A stretch of DNA of 64,000 nt from Enterobacterales bacterium (GTDB lineage Bacteria; Pseudomonadota; Gammaproteobacteria; Enterobacterales; Enterobacteriaceae). Of this stretch, positions 1 to 9,367 are shown piece after piece (position 1 is the stretch's first letter; the number at the start of each line of letters is the position of its first letter). The translations under genes and the position numbers were made by a program. Under the pieces are notes generated by a model that did no database searches, was not told the DNA's origin, and saw nothing but the letters and a program-made list of their open reading frames with translations. Location: positions 1 through 64,000 of the forward strand of contig JAATFO010000049.1 of NCBI GenBank assembly GCA_015655145.1. Reading direction: 5' to 3'.

Positions 1-110
1 ATCCGCAAATTGAGGTAGCGGTTATCGCCATGAGTGGCGTGCTGAAATCGAATCGCGACGTGGCGTATGCCGCTGCTCAGAACCTCATTGTAGTTCGGGT
101 TGTCAAATGA
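1..110 (+). CDS. 3' end of an unidentified gene
   Basis: An open frame enters from the left edge (first full codon at 3) and stops with TGA at 108-110, giving about 35 residues with no internal stop. The tail is hydrophobic and ends in RVVK. It lies 13 bases before the next gene in the same direction, so it is probably the upstream member of the same sulfur-related operon. I do not recognise the family. A flavoenzyme would fit the neighbourhood, but nothing in these residues proves it. Confidence 0.4.
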   Translation, partial: PQIEVAVIAMSGVLKSNRDVAYAAAQNLIVVRVVK

Positions 111-123
111 ATGAGGAGCCGTT

Positions 124-1749
124 GTGGGTCAGGATAAAATCTTGCGCGGAGCGCTGTTATTACGTCGCTCCGTGTTTACCTTATTGGTTGTCGCGACACT
201 GGCGGGGTGCGATCAACCCAGTGTTAGTGAAACCACCCGCGGGCAGAAACAGGACGCGCCGCAAAAAGGCGGTAAGCTACTGATTGCCATTGATACCGAC
301 CCCAACTGTATTGATCCTCAACAGGCCGGCAATAACAATTCGCTGAATATTGGCCGGCAATTGACCGACTCCCTGACCGATCAGGATCCTAAAACCGGTA
401 AGATTGTGCCCTGGCTTGCCAGTCGCTGGCAGATAAGCGAGGGGAATCGCCGTTTTACCTTCTTCTTACGTGATGGTGTCAGTTTCAGTGACGGTACGCC
501 GTTTACTGCGCAATCCGTGAAGGATAATTTTGCCGCTATTATTAAGCTGGGCGCCCGGGCGTCACTGGCTTCAACCTATCTTAAAGGATTGCAACACGTC
601 GAGACGCCGGATGATCACACGGCGGTGGTAACCTTCAGCCAACCCAATGCGCAGTTTTTACAGGCAACCTCCACCATGAGTCTGGGATTTTTTGCCCCGT
701 CAACCGTTGCCGCCACGGCGGAAGCCCGCTGCCAGGGCGCGCTTGTCGGGTCCGGACCGTTCATATTGCAACAGTTTGTGCATAATCAGAAAGTCGATCT
801 GACTCGTCGTACGCACTACCAATGGCCATCGTCACTCGCCAGCCACCAGGGAGAAAGTTATCTCGAGGCTGTGGAATATCGGGTTATACCTGAAAGCGGC
901 GTGCGTTTTGGCAGCCTGATTTCCGGCCAGTTGGATGTCAACAGCGCGGTAACACCACAGGATGAATCGCTGCTACTGGCAAAAAACATAAAGCTGGTGG
1001 CACGTACTAATCCGGGCCTGGTTTACAGCCTGTTCCCTAATCACGCCACGCCATTAATGGCTTCACAGCCGCTGCGCCAGGCACTCAGCCTGGCCATTGA
1101 TCGTCCGGCGCTTAAGCCGGCATTATCACGGTATCAGGCCGAAGCTACCTCGGTGCTGGCGCAAACTACGCCGTTGTATCAGGACCGGCGTAATCTGTTG
1201 AAATATGACCCGCAACTGGCGCAAAAGCTGTTGGAAGATAACGGCTGGCGTAAGGGGGCAGAGGGTATCCGCGACAAAAATGGCCAGCGCCTGAGTTTTC
1301 GTATTAGTTACTGGCAGACCGCGCCATTTATTGAGGTGGTTCAGCAGCAACTGAAAAAAGTAGGCATTGAGTTGCAACTGGAAAAAGCGCCAATTAGCCA
1401 GGTGGTGGCGCGCCAGGCCAGCGGTACCGTGGCGATTGATTTCTATAATCTGACCCGTGCCGATCCGGATGTGTTACGCACGGTATTTGATGCTCATGGC
1501 CGTAATGTCAACCGGCGCCCGCCTGAAGACGTAGATGCCTTGTTGCTGCAATCCAGTGAAACACTGGATACGGCACAGCGCCAGCATTATGTGACCCAGG
1601 CTGCCGACTTGCTGATTAGCGAGGGCAATGCGATTCCTTTGGTGGAGTTAGCGACGGTGATTGCTACCCGCCAGCAGGTGCAAGGGTTTCATTTTGATGC
1701 CTCCTCGCGTTTCCAGTTGTATGACACCTGGCTTGCCGTGAAGGAGTGA
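124..1749 (+). CDS. ABC transporter substrate-binding lipoprotein, family 5 (DppA/OppA type)
   Basis: Extracellular solute-binding protein of the peptide/nickel/opine family, about 541 residues, the usual length. The N terminus is a lipoprotein signal: two arginines, a hydrophobic stretch, then the lipobox LAGC with Cys29, so the mature protein should be anchored in the periplasm. The GTG start at 124 is supported by AGGAG five bases upstream. Downstream are two permeases and a double ATPase with overlapping or nearly overlapping ends, which completes one importer. The substrate cannot be read from the sequence. The adjoining SfnB- and NtaA-like oxygenases suggest an organosulfur compound or a related small molecule rather than peptides. 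Confidence 0.9.
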   Translation: MGQDKILRGALLLRRSVFTLLVVATLAGCDQPSVSETTRGQKQDAPQKGGKLLIAIDTDPNCIDPQQAGNNNSLNIGRQLTDSLTDQDPKTGKIVPWLASRWQISEGNRRFTFFLRDGVSFSDGTPFTAQSVKDNFAAIIKLGARASLASTYLKGLQHVETPDDHTAVVTFSQPNAQFLQATSTMSLGFFAPSTVAATAEARCQGALVGSGPFILQQFVHNQKVDLTRRTHYQWPSSLASHQGESYLEAVEYRVIPESGVRFGSLISGQLDVNSAVTPQDESLLLAKNIKLVARTNPGLVYSLFPNHATPLMASQPLRQALSLAIDRPALKPALSRYQAEATSVLAQTTPLYQDRRNLLKYDPQLAQKLLEDNGWRKGAEGIRDKNGQRLSFRISYWQTAPFIEVVQQQLKKVGIELQLEKAPISQVVARQASGTVAIDFYNLTRADPDVLRTVFDAHGRNVNRRPPEDVDALLLQSSETLDTAQRQHYVTQAADLLISEGNAIPLVELATVIATRQQVQGFHFDASSRFQLYDTWLAVKE

Positions 1750-1751
1750 GC

Positions 1752-2738
1752 ATGATGGTCGATGTTTCTGTGCGGTTAACTGGTCGAGCGCGTTACCGGG
1801 CCGGGTGGTTGTTCCGTCGGGCTCTGCAAGGGATCGGCGTATTATGGGCAAGCTGGAGCCTGACGTTCTTCATCCTGTATATCTTACCTTCTGATCCCGT
1901 CACCATTATGCTGAACCAGGCAGAACAAAGTACCGCCGATGTAGTCCAGGTGGCGGCGCTGAAGGCTCAATATCATCTTGATCTTCCTGTTTATCAGCAG
2001 TATGGCCTGGCGCTTTGGGACTTGTTACATCTGAATCTGGGACGATCAATCATCAGCGGCGGCGACGTCACGGCGTTAATCTGCCAGGTGTTGCCAGCCA
2101 CGTTATTGCTGGCGGCATGTGCGCTACTGACCGCGTTGGTGATCGGCGGCGGGCTGGCGGCGGGAGTGAGCGTATTAGCCTCCGGGCGGTTTAAATCGGC
2201 CTTACTGGCGCTGCCTTCGCTGGGCGCGGCGCTACCGACATTCTGGCTGGGCCTGTTGTTATTACAGGTGTTTTCATTCAGCCATGCGTGGTTCCCTGCG
2301 ATGGGCAACGCGGGCTGGCAATCGCAGGTATTGCCCACACTGGCGCTGGCGGTACCAACGGCCGCGATGATTGCCCAGGTGATGAATCGTTCACTGGCTG
2401 AGGTATGGCGGCGGCCGTTTATTGATGCGCTGCGCCTGAAAGGGGCCAGTAGCGCGCAGTTGCTTTGGCGCCATGTACTGCCGAACGCCGCCATTCCATT
2501 GCTGACTTTATCCGGCATGATTTTCGGCCATTTACTGGCCGGATCGGTGATCACAGAAACCATCTTTTCCCGTGAGGGCATGGGCCGCCTGGCTAAAGAC
2601 GCGGTCTCTACCCAGGATATTCCGGTGGTGCAGGGCATAGTGCTGACCGCGGCGGCGGTGTTTGTGGTGGTCAATTTCATCACTGACGCGCTTTATCCGT
2701 TACTGGATCCGAGAATTACCGGCGGAGAGACGCGATGA
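1752..2738 (+). CDS. ABC transporter permease, DppB/OppB family
   Basis: First inner-membrane permease of the family-5 importer, about 328 residues with six predicted membrane segments. The C-terminal half carries the ABC-permease coupling loop (residues around LKGASSAQLLWRHVLPNA), the EAA-type motif that contacts the ATPase. I chose the ATG at 1752 over the GTG at 1746 because AAGGAG at 1741-1746 then sits at normal spacing. The ATG lies two bases past the upstream stop, so translation is probably coupled. The 3' end overlaps the next gene by four bases. Confidence 0.9.
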   Translation: MMVDVSVRLTGRARYRAGWLFRRALQGIGVLWASWSLTFFILYILPSDPVTIMLNQAEQSTADVVQVAALKAQYHLDLPVYQQYGLALWDLLHLNLGRSIISGGDVTALICQVLPATLLLAACALLTALVIGGGLAAGVSVLASGRFKSALLALPSLGAALPTFWLGLLLLQVFSFSHAWFPAMGNAGWQSQVLPTLALAVPTAAMIAQVMNRSLAEVWRRPFIDALRLKGASSAQLLWRHVLPNAAIPLLTLSGMIFGHLLAGSVITETIFSREGMGRLAKDAVSTQDIPVVQGIVLTAAAVFVVVNFITDALYPLLDPRITGGETR

Positions 2739-3568
2739 GCCAGGTGCTACTGGAAAAACCGCGTTGGCGCCATGTTGCTTTTACCGTGTGGCTGAGTGCC
2801 GCCCTGTTGCTGATTGTCGTACTTTGGGCGGTGTTTCCCGCCGGGTTTAGCCACCAGGATCCGCTGAGCGGGGATCTCAACCAGGCGCTTCAGCCGCCGT
2901 CAGCGGCACATTGGTTTGGTACTGATCACCTCGGTCGGGATATCTATAGCCGTAATGTATTTGGCACGGCACTGACCCTGCAGGCCACGCTGTTTTCCGT
3001 ACTCATCGCGCTTTTTTTCGGCTCGCTGACGGGCGTACTGGCTGGCTATCAGGGGGGGCGCATCGACACGGTATTAATGCGCATTATTGATATCTTAATG
3101 GCCGTGCCCAATCTGTTGCTGGCAATGGCGATTATCACGGTACTGGGGTTTGGCACGCGGCATATTGCTGTCGCCGTGGGGATTTCATCCATCGCCACTT
3201 TTGCGCGGCTTTCCCGTGGGGAGGTGTTACGGTGCCGCACCCATCTGTTTGTTGAAGCCGCCAGAGCCAGTGGTGTCGGGCATCTGGCGATTATTCGTCG
3301 CCATATTCTTCCCCATGCGATGGCGCCGGTGCTGTCACTGGCGGCACTGGAGCTGGGCTTCGCGCTGTTATCTGTCTCCGCGTTGAGTTTTCTCGGGTTT
3401 GGTGCATTGCCGCCACAGCCCGAATGGGGACTATTGATTGCGGAAGGTCGTAATTATATTGCGGCGGCCTGGTGGTACACCACCTTGCCGGGGATGATGA
3501 TTGTGCTAACGGTACTGGCGACCAACCGGCTGGCGGGGGTTCTCCAGGATTATACGGAGGAGCGATAA
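2735..3568 (+). CDS. ABC transporter permease, DppC/OppC family
   Basis: Second permease of the importer, 277 residues. It has an N-terminal membrane segment, then the typical DppC motif for this family (HWFGTDHLGRDIYSR, around residues 56-70), and an EAA loop near the end (ARASGVGHLAIIRRHILPHA). ATG start overlaps the upstream stop (ATGA), and its own TAA overlaps the ATG of the ATPase gene, so the genes form one translationally coupled operon. It forms a heterodimeric channel with the preceding DppB-type protein. Confidence 0.9.
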   Translation: MSQVLLEKPRWRHVAFTVWLSAALLLIVVLWAVFPAGFSHQDPLSGDLNQALQPPSAAHWFGTDHLGRDIYSRNVFGTALTLQATLFSVLIALFFGSLTGVLAGYQGGRIDTVLMRIIDILMAVPNLLLAMAIITVLGFGTRHIAVAVGISSIATFARLSRGEVLRCRTHLFVEAARASGVGHLAIIRRHILPHAMAPVLSLAALELGFALLSVSALSFLGFGALPPQPEWGLLIAEGRNYIAAAWWYTTLPGMMIVLTVLATNRLAGVLQDYTEER

Positions 3569-5196
3569 TGACAACTTTATTAACGGTGGCGCAGTTAACA
3601 ATTGATTATCGTCTCAGGCAAGGTGGTTCATTACGGGCGGTTAAATCCTGCAGTTTTAGCGTCGATTGCGGTGAAGTTGTGGCTATTGTCGGCGAGTCGG
3701 GTTCAGGAAAATCGACGACGGCGGCGGCATTGGTCGGCTTACTGAATCGTCAGGCATTATTACGTGCCGGAAGCATTCAGTTTGATGGACAGAGGCTGGA
3801 ACACGCCAGCCCATCGCAGTGGCGGCAGTTGCGAGGGCGCGAGATCGGTTTTGTTCCCCAGGATCCGGCACAAGCGCTCAACCCGATTCAAACCATTCGC
3901 AAGCAAATGATCGAGGCGTTGACATTGCATGGCGTGGCTAAACATGATGCGACCGGACGCTTGCCCGCTTTGCTGGCGGACGTGGGATTAGGCGACAGCC
4001 AGCGGGTGCTTGCCAGCTACCCCCATCAGTTATCCGGCGGTATGCGCCAGCGCATATTGCTGGCGATGGCCATGTGCCATCATCCCAAACTGATTATTGC
4101 CGACGAACCGACGAGCGCGCTGGATGTCAGCGTACAAAAGCAGGTGCTTGATACGCTTACCGGCATTGTGGCGAGTCAGCACATCGCGTTGTTATTGATT
4201 ACTCATGACCTGAACCTTGCACTTGAACGCGCCGACCGGATCCTGGTGATGCAAGAAGGGCATCTGGTTGAAAGCGGCACGCCGCAGAAGCTGTTGTATC
4301 AAAGCCAACACCGGTATACCCGCCAGTTACTTGCCGCTTCACCGGCTTTTTTAACCGTCCCTTATCGTAAACCACGCACGGCGGCGGCAGAGCCATTGAT
4401 GCAGGCTGAGAATCTGACTAAACACTTCGTGTTGCCGGGGGGAACGATGTTCAGCGCGGTAAATGCGGTTTCTTTCCCGATATTGCGTGGCGCAACCACC
4501 AGCCTGGTGGGGGAATCAGGTTCAGGAAAGTCGACAACGGTACGAATGTTGTCAGGGCTGGAACGCGCTGACGCCGGCCAGGTTATCTTTGATGGGGTGA
4601 TTTTTCGTGCGTTATCGGACTTTCAGCAGCCCACGTTTCGTCGTCGGGTTCAAATTGTCTATCAAAATCCCTATGCCTCGCTGAACCCGAAAATGACCCT
4701 GGAAGCGATCATCACCGAGCCGTTGCAAGCCTTCAATGTCGGCAACAAACAGACCCGGCGCGAACGCGCGGCGGAATTGCTGGCGGCGGTCGATCTGTCG
4801 GTGACATTGCTCAATGTCCGGCCTTCGGCGCTTTCCGGTGGTCAGCGACAGCGAGTGGCGATTGCCAGAGCACTCTCTATTTCGCCTGAATTGCTGATCC
4901 TCGACGAACCCGTCTCGGCGTTAGATGTGGTGGTTCAGGCGCAAATACTCAAATTGCTTGACCGATTACAGCGGGAAAAGGGATTGACCTACTTATTTAT
5001 TTCTCATGACCTTGCGGTGGTGCGGAAAATATCGGATTACGTGGTGATTATGCAGCATGGCAATATTGTCGAGCAGGGCGAAGCACAGCGGATTTTTACC
5101 TCGCCGACTTCACCTTATACCCGGCAGTTGCTTGCTCATATCCCCGGAAATGGCGATCCGAAAATAACAAACCAGGCGGCGTATTACATAGCATGA
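3568..5196 (+). CDS. Fused double ABC ATPase (DppD-DppF type)
   Basis: About 542 residues with two complete nucleotide-binding domains in one chain. Walker A GESGSGKST appears at residues 42-50 and again at 315-323. Signature motifs are LSGGMRQRI in the first half and LSGGQRQRV in the second, each followed by a Walker B aspartate (IIADEPTSALD and LILDEPVSALD). Most dipeptide importers use two separate ATPases; here they are fused. The start is the ATG overlapping the stop of the permease gene; an in-frame ATG at 3472 lies deep inside that permease and is rejected. The protein energises the importer encoded just upstream. Confidence 0.92.
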   Translation: MTTLLTVAQLTIDYRLRQGGSLRAVKSCSFSVDCGEVVAIVGESGSGKSTTAAALVGLLNRQALLRAGSIQFDGQRLEHASPSQWRQLRGREIGFVPQDPAQALNPIQTIRKQMIEALTLHGVAKHDATGRLPALLADVGLGDSQRVLASYPHQLSGGMRQRILLAMAMCHHPKLIIADEPTSALDVSVQKQVLDTLTGIVASQHIALLLITHDLNLALERADRILVMQEGHLVESGTPQKLLYQSQHRYTRQLLAASPAFLTVPYRKPRTAAAEPLMQAENLTKHFVLPGGTMFSAVNAVSFPILRGATTSLVGESGSGKSTTVRMLSGLERADAGQVIFDGVIFRALSDFQQPTFRRRVQIVYQNPYASLNPKMTLEAIITEPLQAFNVGNKQTRRERAAELLAAVDLSVTLLNVRPSALSGGQRQRVAIARALSISPELLILDEPVSALDVVVQAQILKLLDRLQREKGLTYLFISHDLAVVRKISDYVVIMQHGNIVEQGEAQRIFTSPTSPYTRQLLAHIPGNGDPKITNQAAYYIA

Positions 5197-5528
5197 TTGA
5201 CGGATGGTGAAATAAACAGTTCAGGAACATCAATTTATTATTCAACCGGTAAGTGTATATTCACGTGGTCGGGTTTATTTATTCGGTGTCTTTTTTAGCT
5301 GGAAAAATACCGCAACTTAGCAAATTCTCGACTATTTATCCCAGCAATGAAAGCCTTTTTACCCGGTAAAAGCATAGAAGATTATTCACTATAGAATGCC
5401 AGATATGTCATGAGCAGGACACTTTACTTACTATTGCCACTCTTATTATCATCAATTTAATTAATTATTTCTCCATGAATGACCGTGGTCATCCCACAAT
5501 GTTTATATTGATTAATTAAGGGAAATAA
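5197..5528 (+). other. Intergenic leader, AT-rich
   Basis: A 332-base gap between the ATPase gene and the first SfnB-like gene. It is AT-rich and probably holds the promoter of the oxygenase-metNIQ set. No terminator with a T-run and no clear operator was found. AGGGAA at 5518-5523 is the likely ribosome site for the gene at 5529. Confidence 0.5.
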
Positions 5529-6755
5529 ATGAGCAATATTGTTGGAGTGCCCAATGCTCCCTGGTGGCCTCCTGAACCTGCTCAGGTGATTTTTACTGAG
5601 GAGCAGGCCATCGAAGCGGCGCAGGCGGTGGCAGCCCTGGCGTTGAGCGATGCCGCTACCCGTGACCGTGAACGGATTTACCCACTGGACGCGTTGAAGC
5701 TGTTCAGCCGCAGCGGATTAGGCAGTATTTCCGTGCCGCGCGCTTTTGGCGGCGGGGGGTTGCCTTATCGTACCGTGGCGGAAGTCTTTCGCCTGATCTC
5801 GGCTGCAGACCCATCGCTCGGACAAATCCCGCAGAACCACTTCGGTATTATTCAGTTTTTGCTGGATGAAGGAACCCCGGAGCAACAAAAAGCGCTGTTT
5901 AGCGCCGTGGTCGCAGGCTATCGCCTCGGAAATGGCGGGCCGGAAAAAAATACCCGTCACACACGTGATGTTCAGGCGCGCCTGAGCAAGCACGCGGGTG
6001 GGCTGCGTCTGAACGGTGAAAAATTTTATTCCACTGGCGCACTGTTTGCACACATTGTGGTGACCACGGCCATCAATGATGACGGCAACGCGGTAATGGC
6101 ATTTATTCCACGTCAGTCGGCCGGACTTGAGGTTATTGACGACTGGTCTGGCATCGGGCAACGCACCACCGCCAGCGGTACTGTGCGCTTACACGATGTG
6201 GCGGTCGATCCTGAACGGGTTATTCCCGTGCCCGCGCTGGATAAACCTTCGCTCCGCGGCCCGGTTTCACAGTTGATTCAGGCCGCCATTGACGCTGGCA
6301 TTGCCCGTGGCGCATTTGATGAAGCCTGCGCGTTTATCCGTACTCATTCACGGCCATGGATTGATGCCGGAGTCGATCGCAATACGGATGATCCACAACT
6401 GCAAGCGGATGTTGGGCGCGTTTATGTCGATGTAATCGCGGCAGAAGCGATGCTGCGGCATGCGGCAAACACCCTTGATGAGCGCGATCCCACCGCACTT
6501 GATGCAAAAACGGCTGCCTGTGTTTCCATTGCCGTGGCGCAAGCCAAAGTATTGACCACCACAGTGGCGCTGAAGGCCAGTGAAAAATTGCTGGAATGGG
6601 GCGGTAGCAGGGCGACGCTGAGCGAATATAACCTTGATCGCCACTGGCGCAATGCGCGAACACATACGCTACATGACCCGGTGCGCTGGAAATATCACGC
6701 CATCGGTAACTATTACCTTAATGGCATTTTCCCGGCGCGTCATGCCTGGATTTAA
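5529..6755 (+). CDS. SfnB-family acyl-CoA-dehydrogenase-like monooxygenase (copy 1)
   Basis: 408 residues of the acyl-CoA dehydrogenase fold, closest in character to SfnB/DszC-type sulfur-acquisition flavoproteins, which use reduced flavin and oxygen on organosulfur compounds such as sulfones. Recognisable blocks are IGQRTTASG in the middle domain and the C-terminal stretch ending ARTHTLHDPVRWKY, which is identical in the next gene. It is the first of three oxygenase genes that lead into metQNI-like transporter genes. Start ATG 5529 has AGGGAA just upstream. The exact substrate is unknown; a plain acyl-CoA dehydrogenase is unlikely given the neighbours. Confidence 0.85.
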   Translation: MSNIVGVPNAPWWPPEPAQVIFTEEQAIEAAQAVAALALSDAATRDRERIYPLDALKLFSRSGLGSISVPRAFGGGGLPYRTVAEVFRLISAADPSLGQIPQNHFGIIQFLLDEGTPEQQKALFSAVVAGYRLGNGGPEKNTRHTRDVQARLSKHAGGLRLNGEKFYSTGALFAHIVVTTAINDDGNAVMAFIPRQSAGLEVIDDWSGIGQRTTASGTVRLHDVAVDPERVIPVPALDKPSLRGPVSQLIQAAIDAGIARGAFDEACAFIRTHSRPWIDAGVDRNTDDPQLQADVGRVYVDVIAAEAMLRHAANTLDERDPTALDAKTAACVSIAVAQAKVLTTTVALKASEKLLEWGGSRATLSEYNLDRHWRNARTHTLHDPVRWKYHAIGNYYLNGIFPARHAWI

Positions 6756-6765
6756 GGATGCAACG

Positions 6766-7974
6766 ATGACCCTAAGCCAGGTTAAACCGAAAACACCGGC
6801 CCGTGTTATCGCCACGCCGGAGCAGGCATTACAGGTGGCTCGTGAACTGGCGCAGGTTTTCCGCCTCGAGTCCAGTCAGCGTGACCGCCAGCGGCAACTG
6901 CCGTTTAAACCGCTGGAAGCGTTATTTGCCTCTGGTCTTGGCGCGATCACGGTTCCGGCGGCCTTTGACGGCATGGCCATCTCAACGGCGGTGTTGGCGC
7001 AAATAACAGTGATGTTAAGTGAAGCGGATGCCGCGATTGGGCAGATTCCACAAAACCATTTTTATGCCCTTGAGGTACTGCGGGTAAACGGCAGTGAAGC
7101 TCAGCAAAAACGGTTTTATCAGGAAGTCCTGACGGGTGTTCATCTGGGTAATGCCCTGGCGGAATTTAACTCAGCGGCAGCACATCATCGCACCACCTCA
7201 GTATTGCCGCAGGGAAACGGTTATCTCTTGCAGGGACAAAAATTTTACGCGACCGGCGCACTGTTTGCTGATCGGATCCCCACCGCGGCGCGCGATGCTG
7301 AAGGCAAAGAACAACTGGTGTTTGTCCCGCGCCAGCAGGAAAACATAAAGGTGATTGATGACTGGTCAGGTTTTGGTCAGCGCACCACCGGTAGTGGCAG
7401 TGTGATATTTAATGCGGTGCGGGTCGATGCCGAGGATATTGTGCCCTTCCAGAGCGCTTTTGAACGGCCCACTGCGGTGGGTCCTTTTGGTCAGATTTTG
7501 CATGCGGCGATCGAGCAGGGTATTGCCCGGGCGGCGTTTAGCGAGATGCTTGATTTTATCAACACGCGCGCTCGTCCCTGGCCTGACTCTGGTTTAGCAC
7601 GCGCCAGTGACGATCCATTGACTCTTGATCGTATCGGTCAGTTGGCGGCACGTCTGCAGGCGGGAGATGCGCTACTCGCAGAGGCGGGTACTGCGGTGGA
7701 TGTGGCGCAGCGCGATCCGAGCGCGGCCCATGTCGCTGCGGCGTCGGTGCTGGTTGCCAGCGTGCGCGCATGGACCACGGATATAGCGCTGGATGCCGCG
7801 AACCGGCTATTTGAACTTTCCGGTAGCCGTTCAGCGCTGCAGGAATACAATTTTGACCGCCACTGGCGTAATGCGCGCACACATACCCTGCATGACCCGG
7901 TACGCTGGAAGTACCCGATAATTGGCGATTATATCTTAAACGGTACCTTGCCGCCGCGCCGGGGGACACTATGA
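6766..7974 (+). CDS. SfnB-family acyl-CoA-dehydrogenase-like monooxygenase (copy 2)
   Basis: 402 residues, a diverged paralogue of the preceding gene: both contain GQIPQNHF, DDWSGxGQRTT and the same C-terminal 20-residue block ending VRWKY. The ATG at 6766 follows AAGGA (6754-6758) and lies ten bases past the upstream stop; the longer in-frame start at 6634 lies inside the upstream gene and has no support. The stop overlaps the ATG of the next flavin monooxygenase. The two copies may form separate enzymes for related substrates or a mixed oligomer. The role in sulfur acquisition is inferred from family and context. Confidence 0.85.
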   Translation: MTLSQVKPKTPARVIATPEQALQVARELAQVFRLESSQRDRQRQLPFKPLEALFASGLGAITVPAAFDGMAISTAVLAQITVMLSEADAAIGQIPQNHFYALEVLRVNGSEAQQKRFYQEVLTGVHLGNALAEFNSAAAHHRTTSVLPQGNGYLLQGQKFYATGALFADRIPTAARDAEGKEQLVFVPRQQENIKVIDDWSGFGQRTTGSGSVIFNAVRVDAEDIVPFQSAFERPTAVGPFGQILHAAIEQGIARAAFSEMLDFINTRARPWPDSGLARASDDPLTLDRIGQLAARLQAGDALLAEAGTAVDVAQRDPSAAHVAAASVLVASVRAWTTDIALDAANRLFELSGSRSALQEYNFDRHWRNARTHTLHDPVRWKYPIIGDYILNGTLPPRRGTL

Positions 7975-9350
7975 TCCCGCCGGCGAAACCGCTGTTGCTC
8001 AACGCGTTTACGATGAACTGCGTTGGCCATATTAACCATGGCATGTGGACGCATCCACAGGACCGATCCACTGAATTTAACCACTTAAGCTACTGGCTGG
8101 ACCTGGCGCGTATCCTCGAAAAAGGGCTGTTCGATGGCATGTTTATCGCCGATATTTTGGGGGTTTATGATGTGTATCAGCAGGGGATCGCGTTAACCGC
8201 CCGCGAGGCGATCCAGCTTCCGGTGAATGATCCACTGATGCTGGTTTCAGCCATGGCCAGCGTTACCGAACACCTGGGATTTGGCTTAACCGCCAATCTG
8301 AGCTATGAAGCGCCGTATCCCTTTGCTCGTCGTTTTTCGACACTGGATCATCTGACCAATGGCCGCGTTGGCTGGAATATTGTCACCGGATACCTCGATA
8401 GCGCCGCACGGGCAATGGGCCAGACGCAGCAGTTAGCGCATGACCGCCGCTATGACCAGGCGGACGAGTTTCTTGATGTCAGCTATCAGTTGTGGGAGGG
8501 AAGCTGGCAGGATGATGCGCTGGTGATTGATCGTCAACGGCGCTGCTATGCCGATGCCAGCAAAATCCATCCAGTGAACCACCACGGTGAATTCTACCAG
8601 GTTGAAGGCTATCACCTGTCATCGCCTTCGCCGCAGCGTACGCCATTGTTATTTCAGGCGGGTAGCTCCACACGCGGCGTACGTTTTGCCGGTCGCCATG
8701 CTGAATGTGTCTTTGTCAACGGCAGCACGCCACAGGCACTGCGGGAGCAGGTTAATAAGCTGCGCCAGGCGGCGCGGGACGCCGGTCGTCTGCCAGAAGA
8801 TATCAAAATCTTTATGGGCGTCTCGGTGATCGTAGCGCCCAGCGAAAAAGACGCTGAGGAGAAATATCAGGCCTATCGCCGTTATGCCAGCCCGGAAGCG
8901 GGGATCGCGCATTTTTCCAGTTCAATTGGCGTCGATCTGTCACAGTTTGGACTGGATGAGCCTATTCAGACCGGGCCGACCCGCGCGATTGAGTCGGTTA
9001 CTCAGACCTATAGCGGCTGGACCCGTCGTCGCTTGCTGGAACAGCATGCCATGGGCGGACGTTACTTACTGATTGTCGGCAGTCCCTCCCAGGTGGCTGA
9101 TCAGTTAATCAAGTGGCTGGACGAGGCCGATATCGATGGTTTTAACCTGACGCGCATTGTCAATCCGCAAAGCTATATCGACTTTATTGATTGGGTGGTG
9201 CCGGAATTACAACAACGGGGACGTTATAAAACCGCCTATCAGCCGGGAACACTCAGGAAGAAATTATTTAATCATGATCGATTACCCGCGCGCCATCGCG
9301 CTGCGCGCTGGCGTGCCGATACCCAAACCTCTGTGGAAGATAAGTGCTAA
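7971..9350 (+). CDS. NtaA/SnaA/DszA-family FMN-dependent monooxygenase (LLM class)
   Basis: 459 residues, the usual size for the NtaA/SnaA/SoxA(DszA)/DmoA branch of the luciferase-like monooxygenases, which oxidise sulfones, sulfides or nitrilotriacetate with reduced FMN from a partner reductase. The block DHLTNGRVGWNIVTG near residues 125-139 is characteristic of this branch. The ATG overlaps the stop of the second SfnB-like gene (ATGA). No flavin reductase lies in this operon; the one at 12193 is the nearest candidate partner. Cleavage of a C-S bond is inferred. Confidence 0.88.
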   Translation: MIPPAKPLLLNAFTMNCVGHINHGMWTHPQDRSTEFNHLSYWLDLARILEKGLFDGMFIADILGVYDVYQQGIALTAREAIQLPVNDPLMLVSAMASVTEHLGFGLTANLSYEAPYPFARRFSTLDHLTNGRVGWNIVTGYLDSAARAMGQTQQLAHDRRYDQADEFLDVSYQLWEGSWQDDALVIDRQRRCYADASKIHPVNHHGEFYQVEGYHLSSPSPQRTPLLFQAGSSTRGVRFAGRHAECVFVNGSTPQALREQVNKLRQAARDAGRLPEDIKIFMGVSVIVAPSEKDAEEKYQAYRRYASPEAGIAHFSSSIGVDLSQFGLDEPIQTGPTRAIESVTQTYSGWTRRRLLEQHAMGGRYLLIVGSPSQVADQLIKWLDEADIDGFNLTRIVNPQSYIDFIDWVVPELQQRGRYKTAYQPGTLRKKLFNHDRLPARHRAARWRADTQTSVEDKC

Positions 9351-9367
9351 TTGCCTAAGGAATCACC

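Noticed and set aside
1994-2683. 229-codon antisense frame opposite the first permease gene
   Set aside because: It mirrors a well-supported membrane protein gene, has no ribosome site and no recognisable motif; long antisense frames are common in this base composition.
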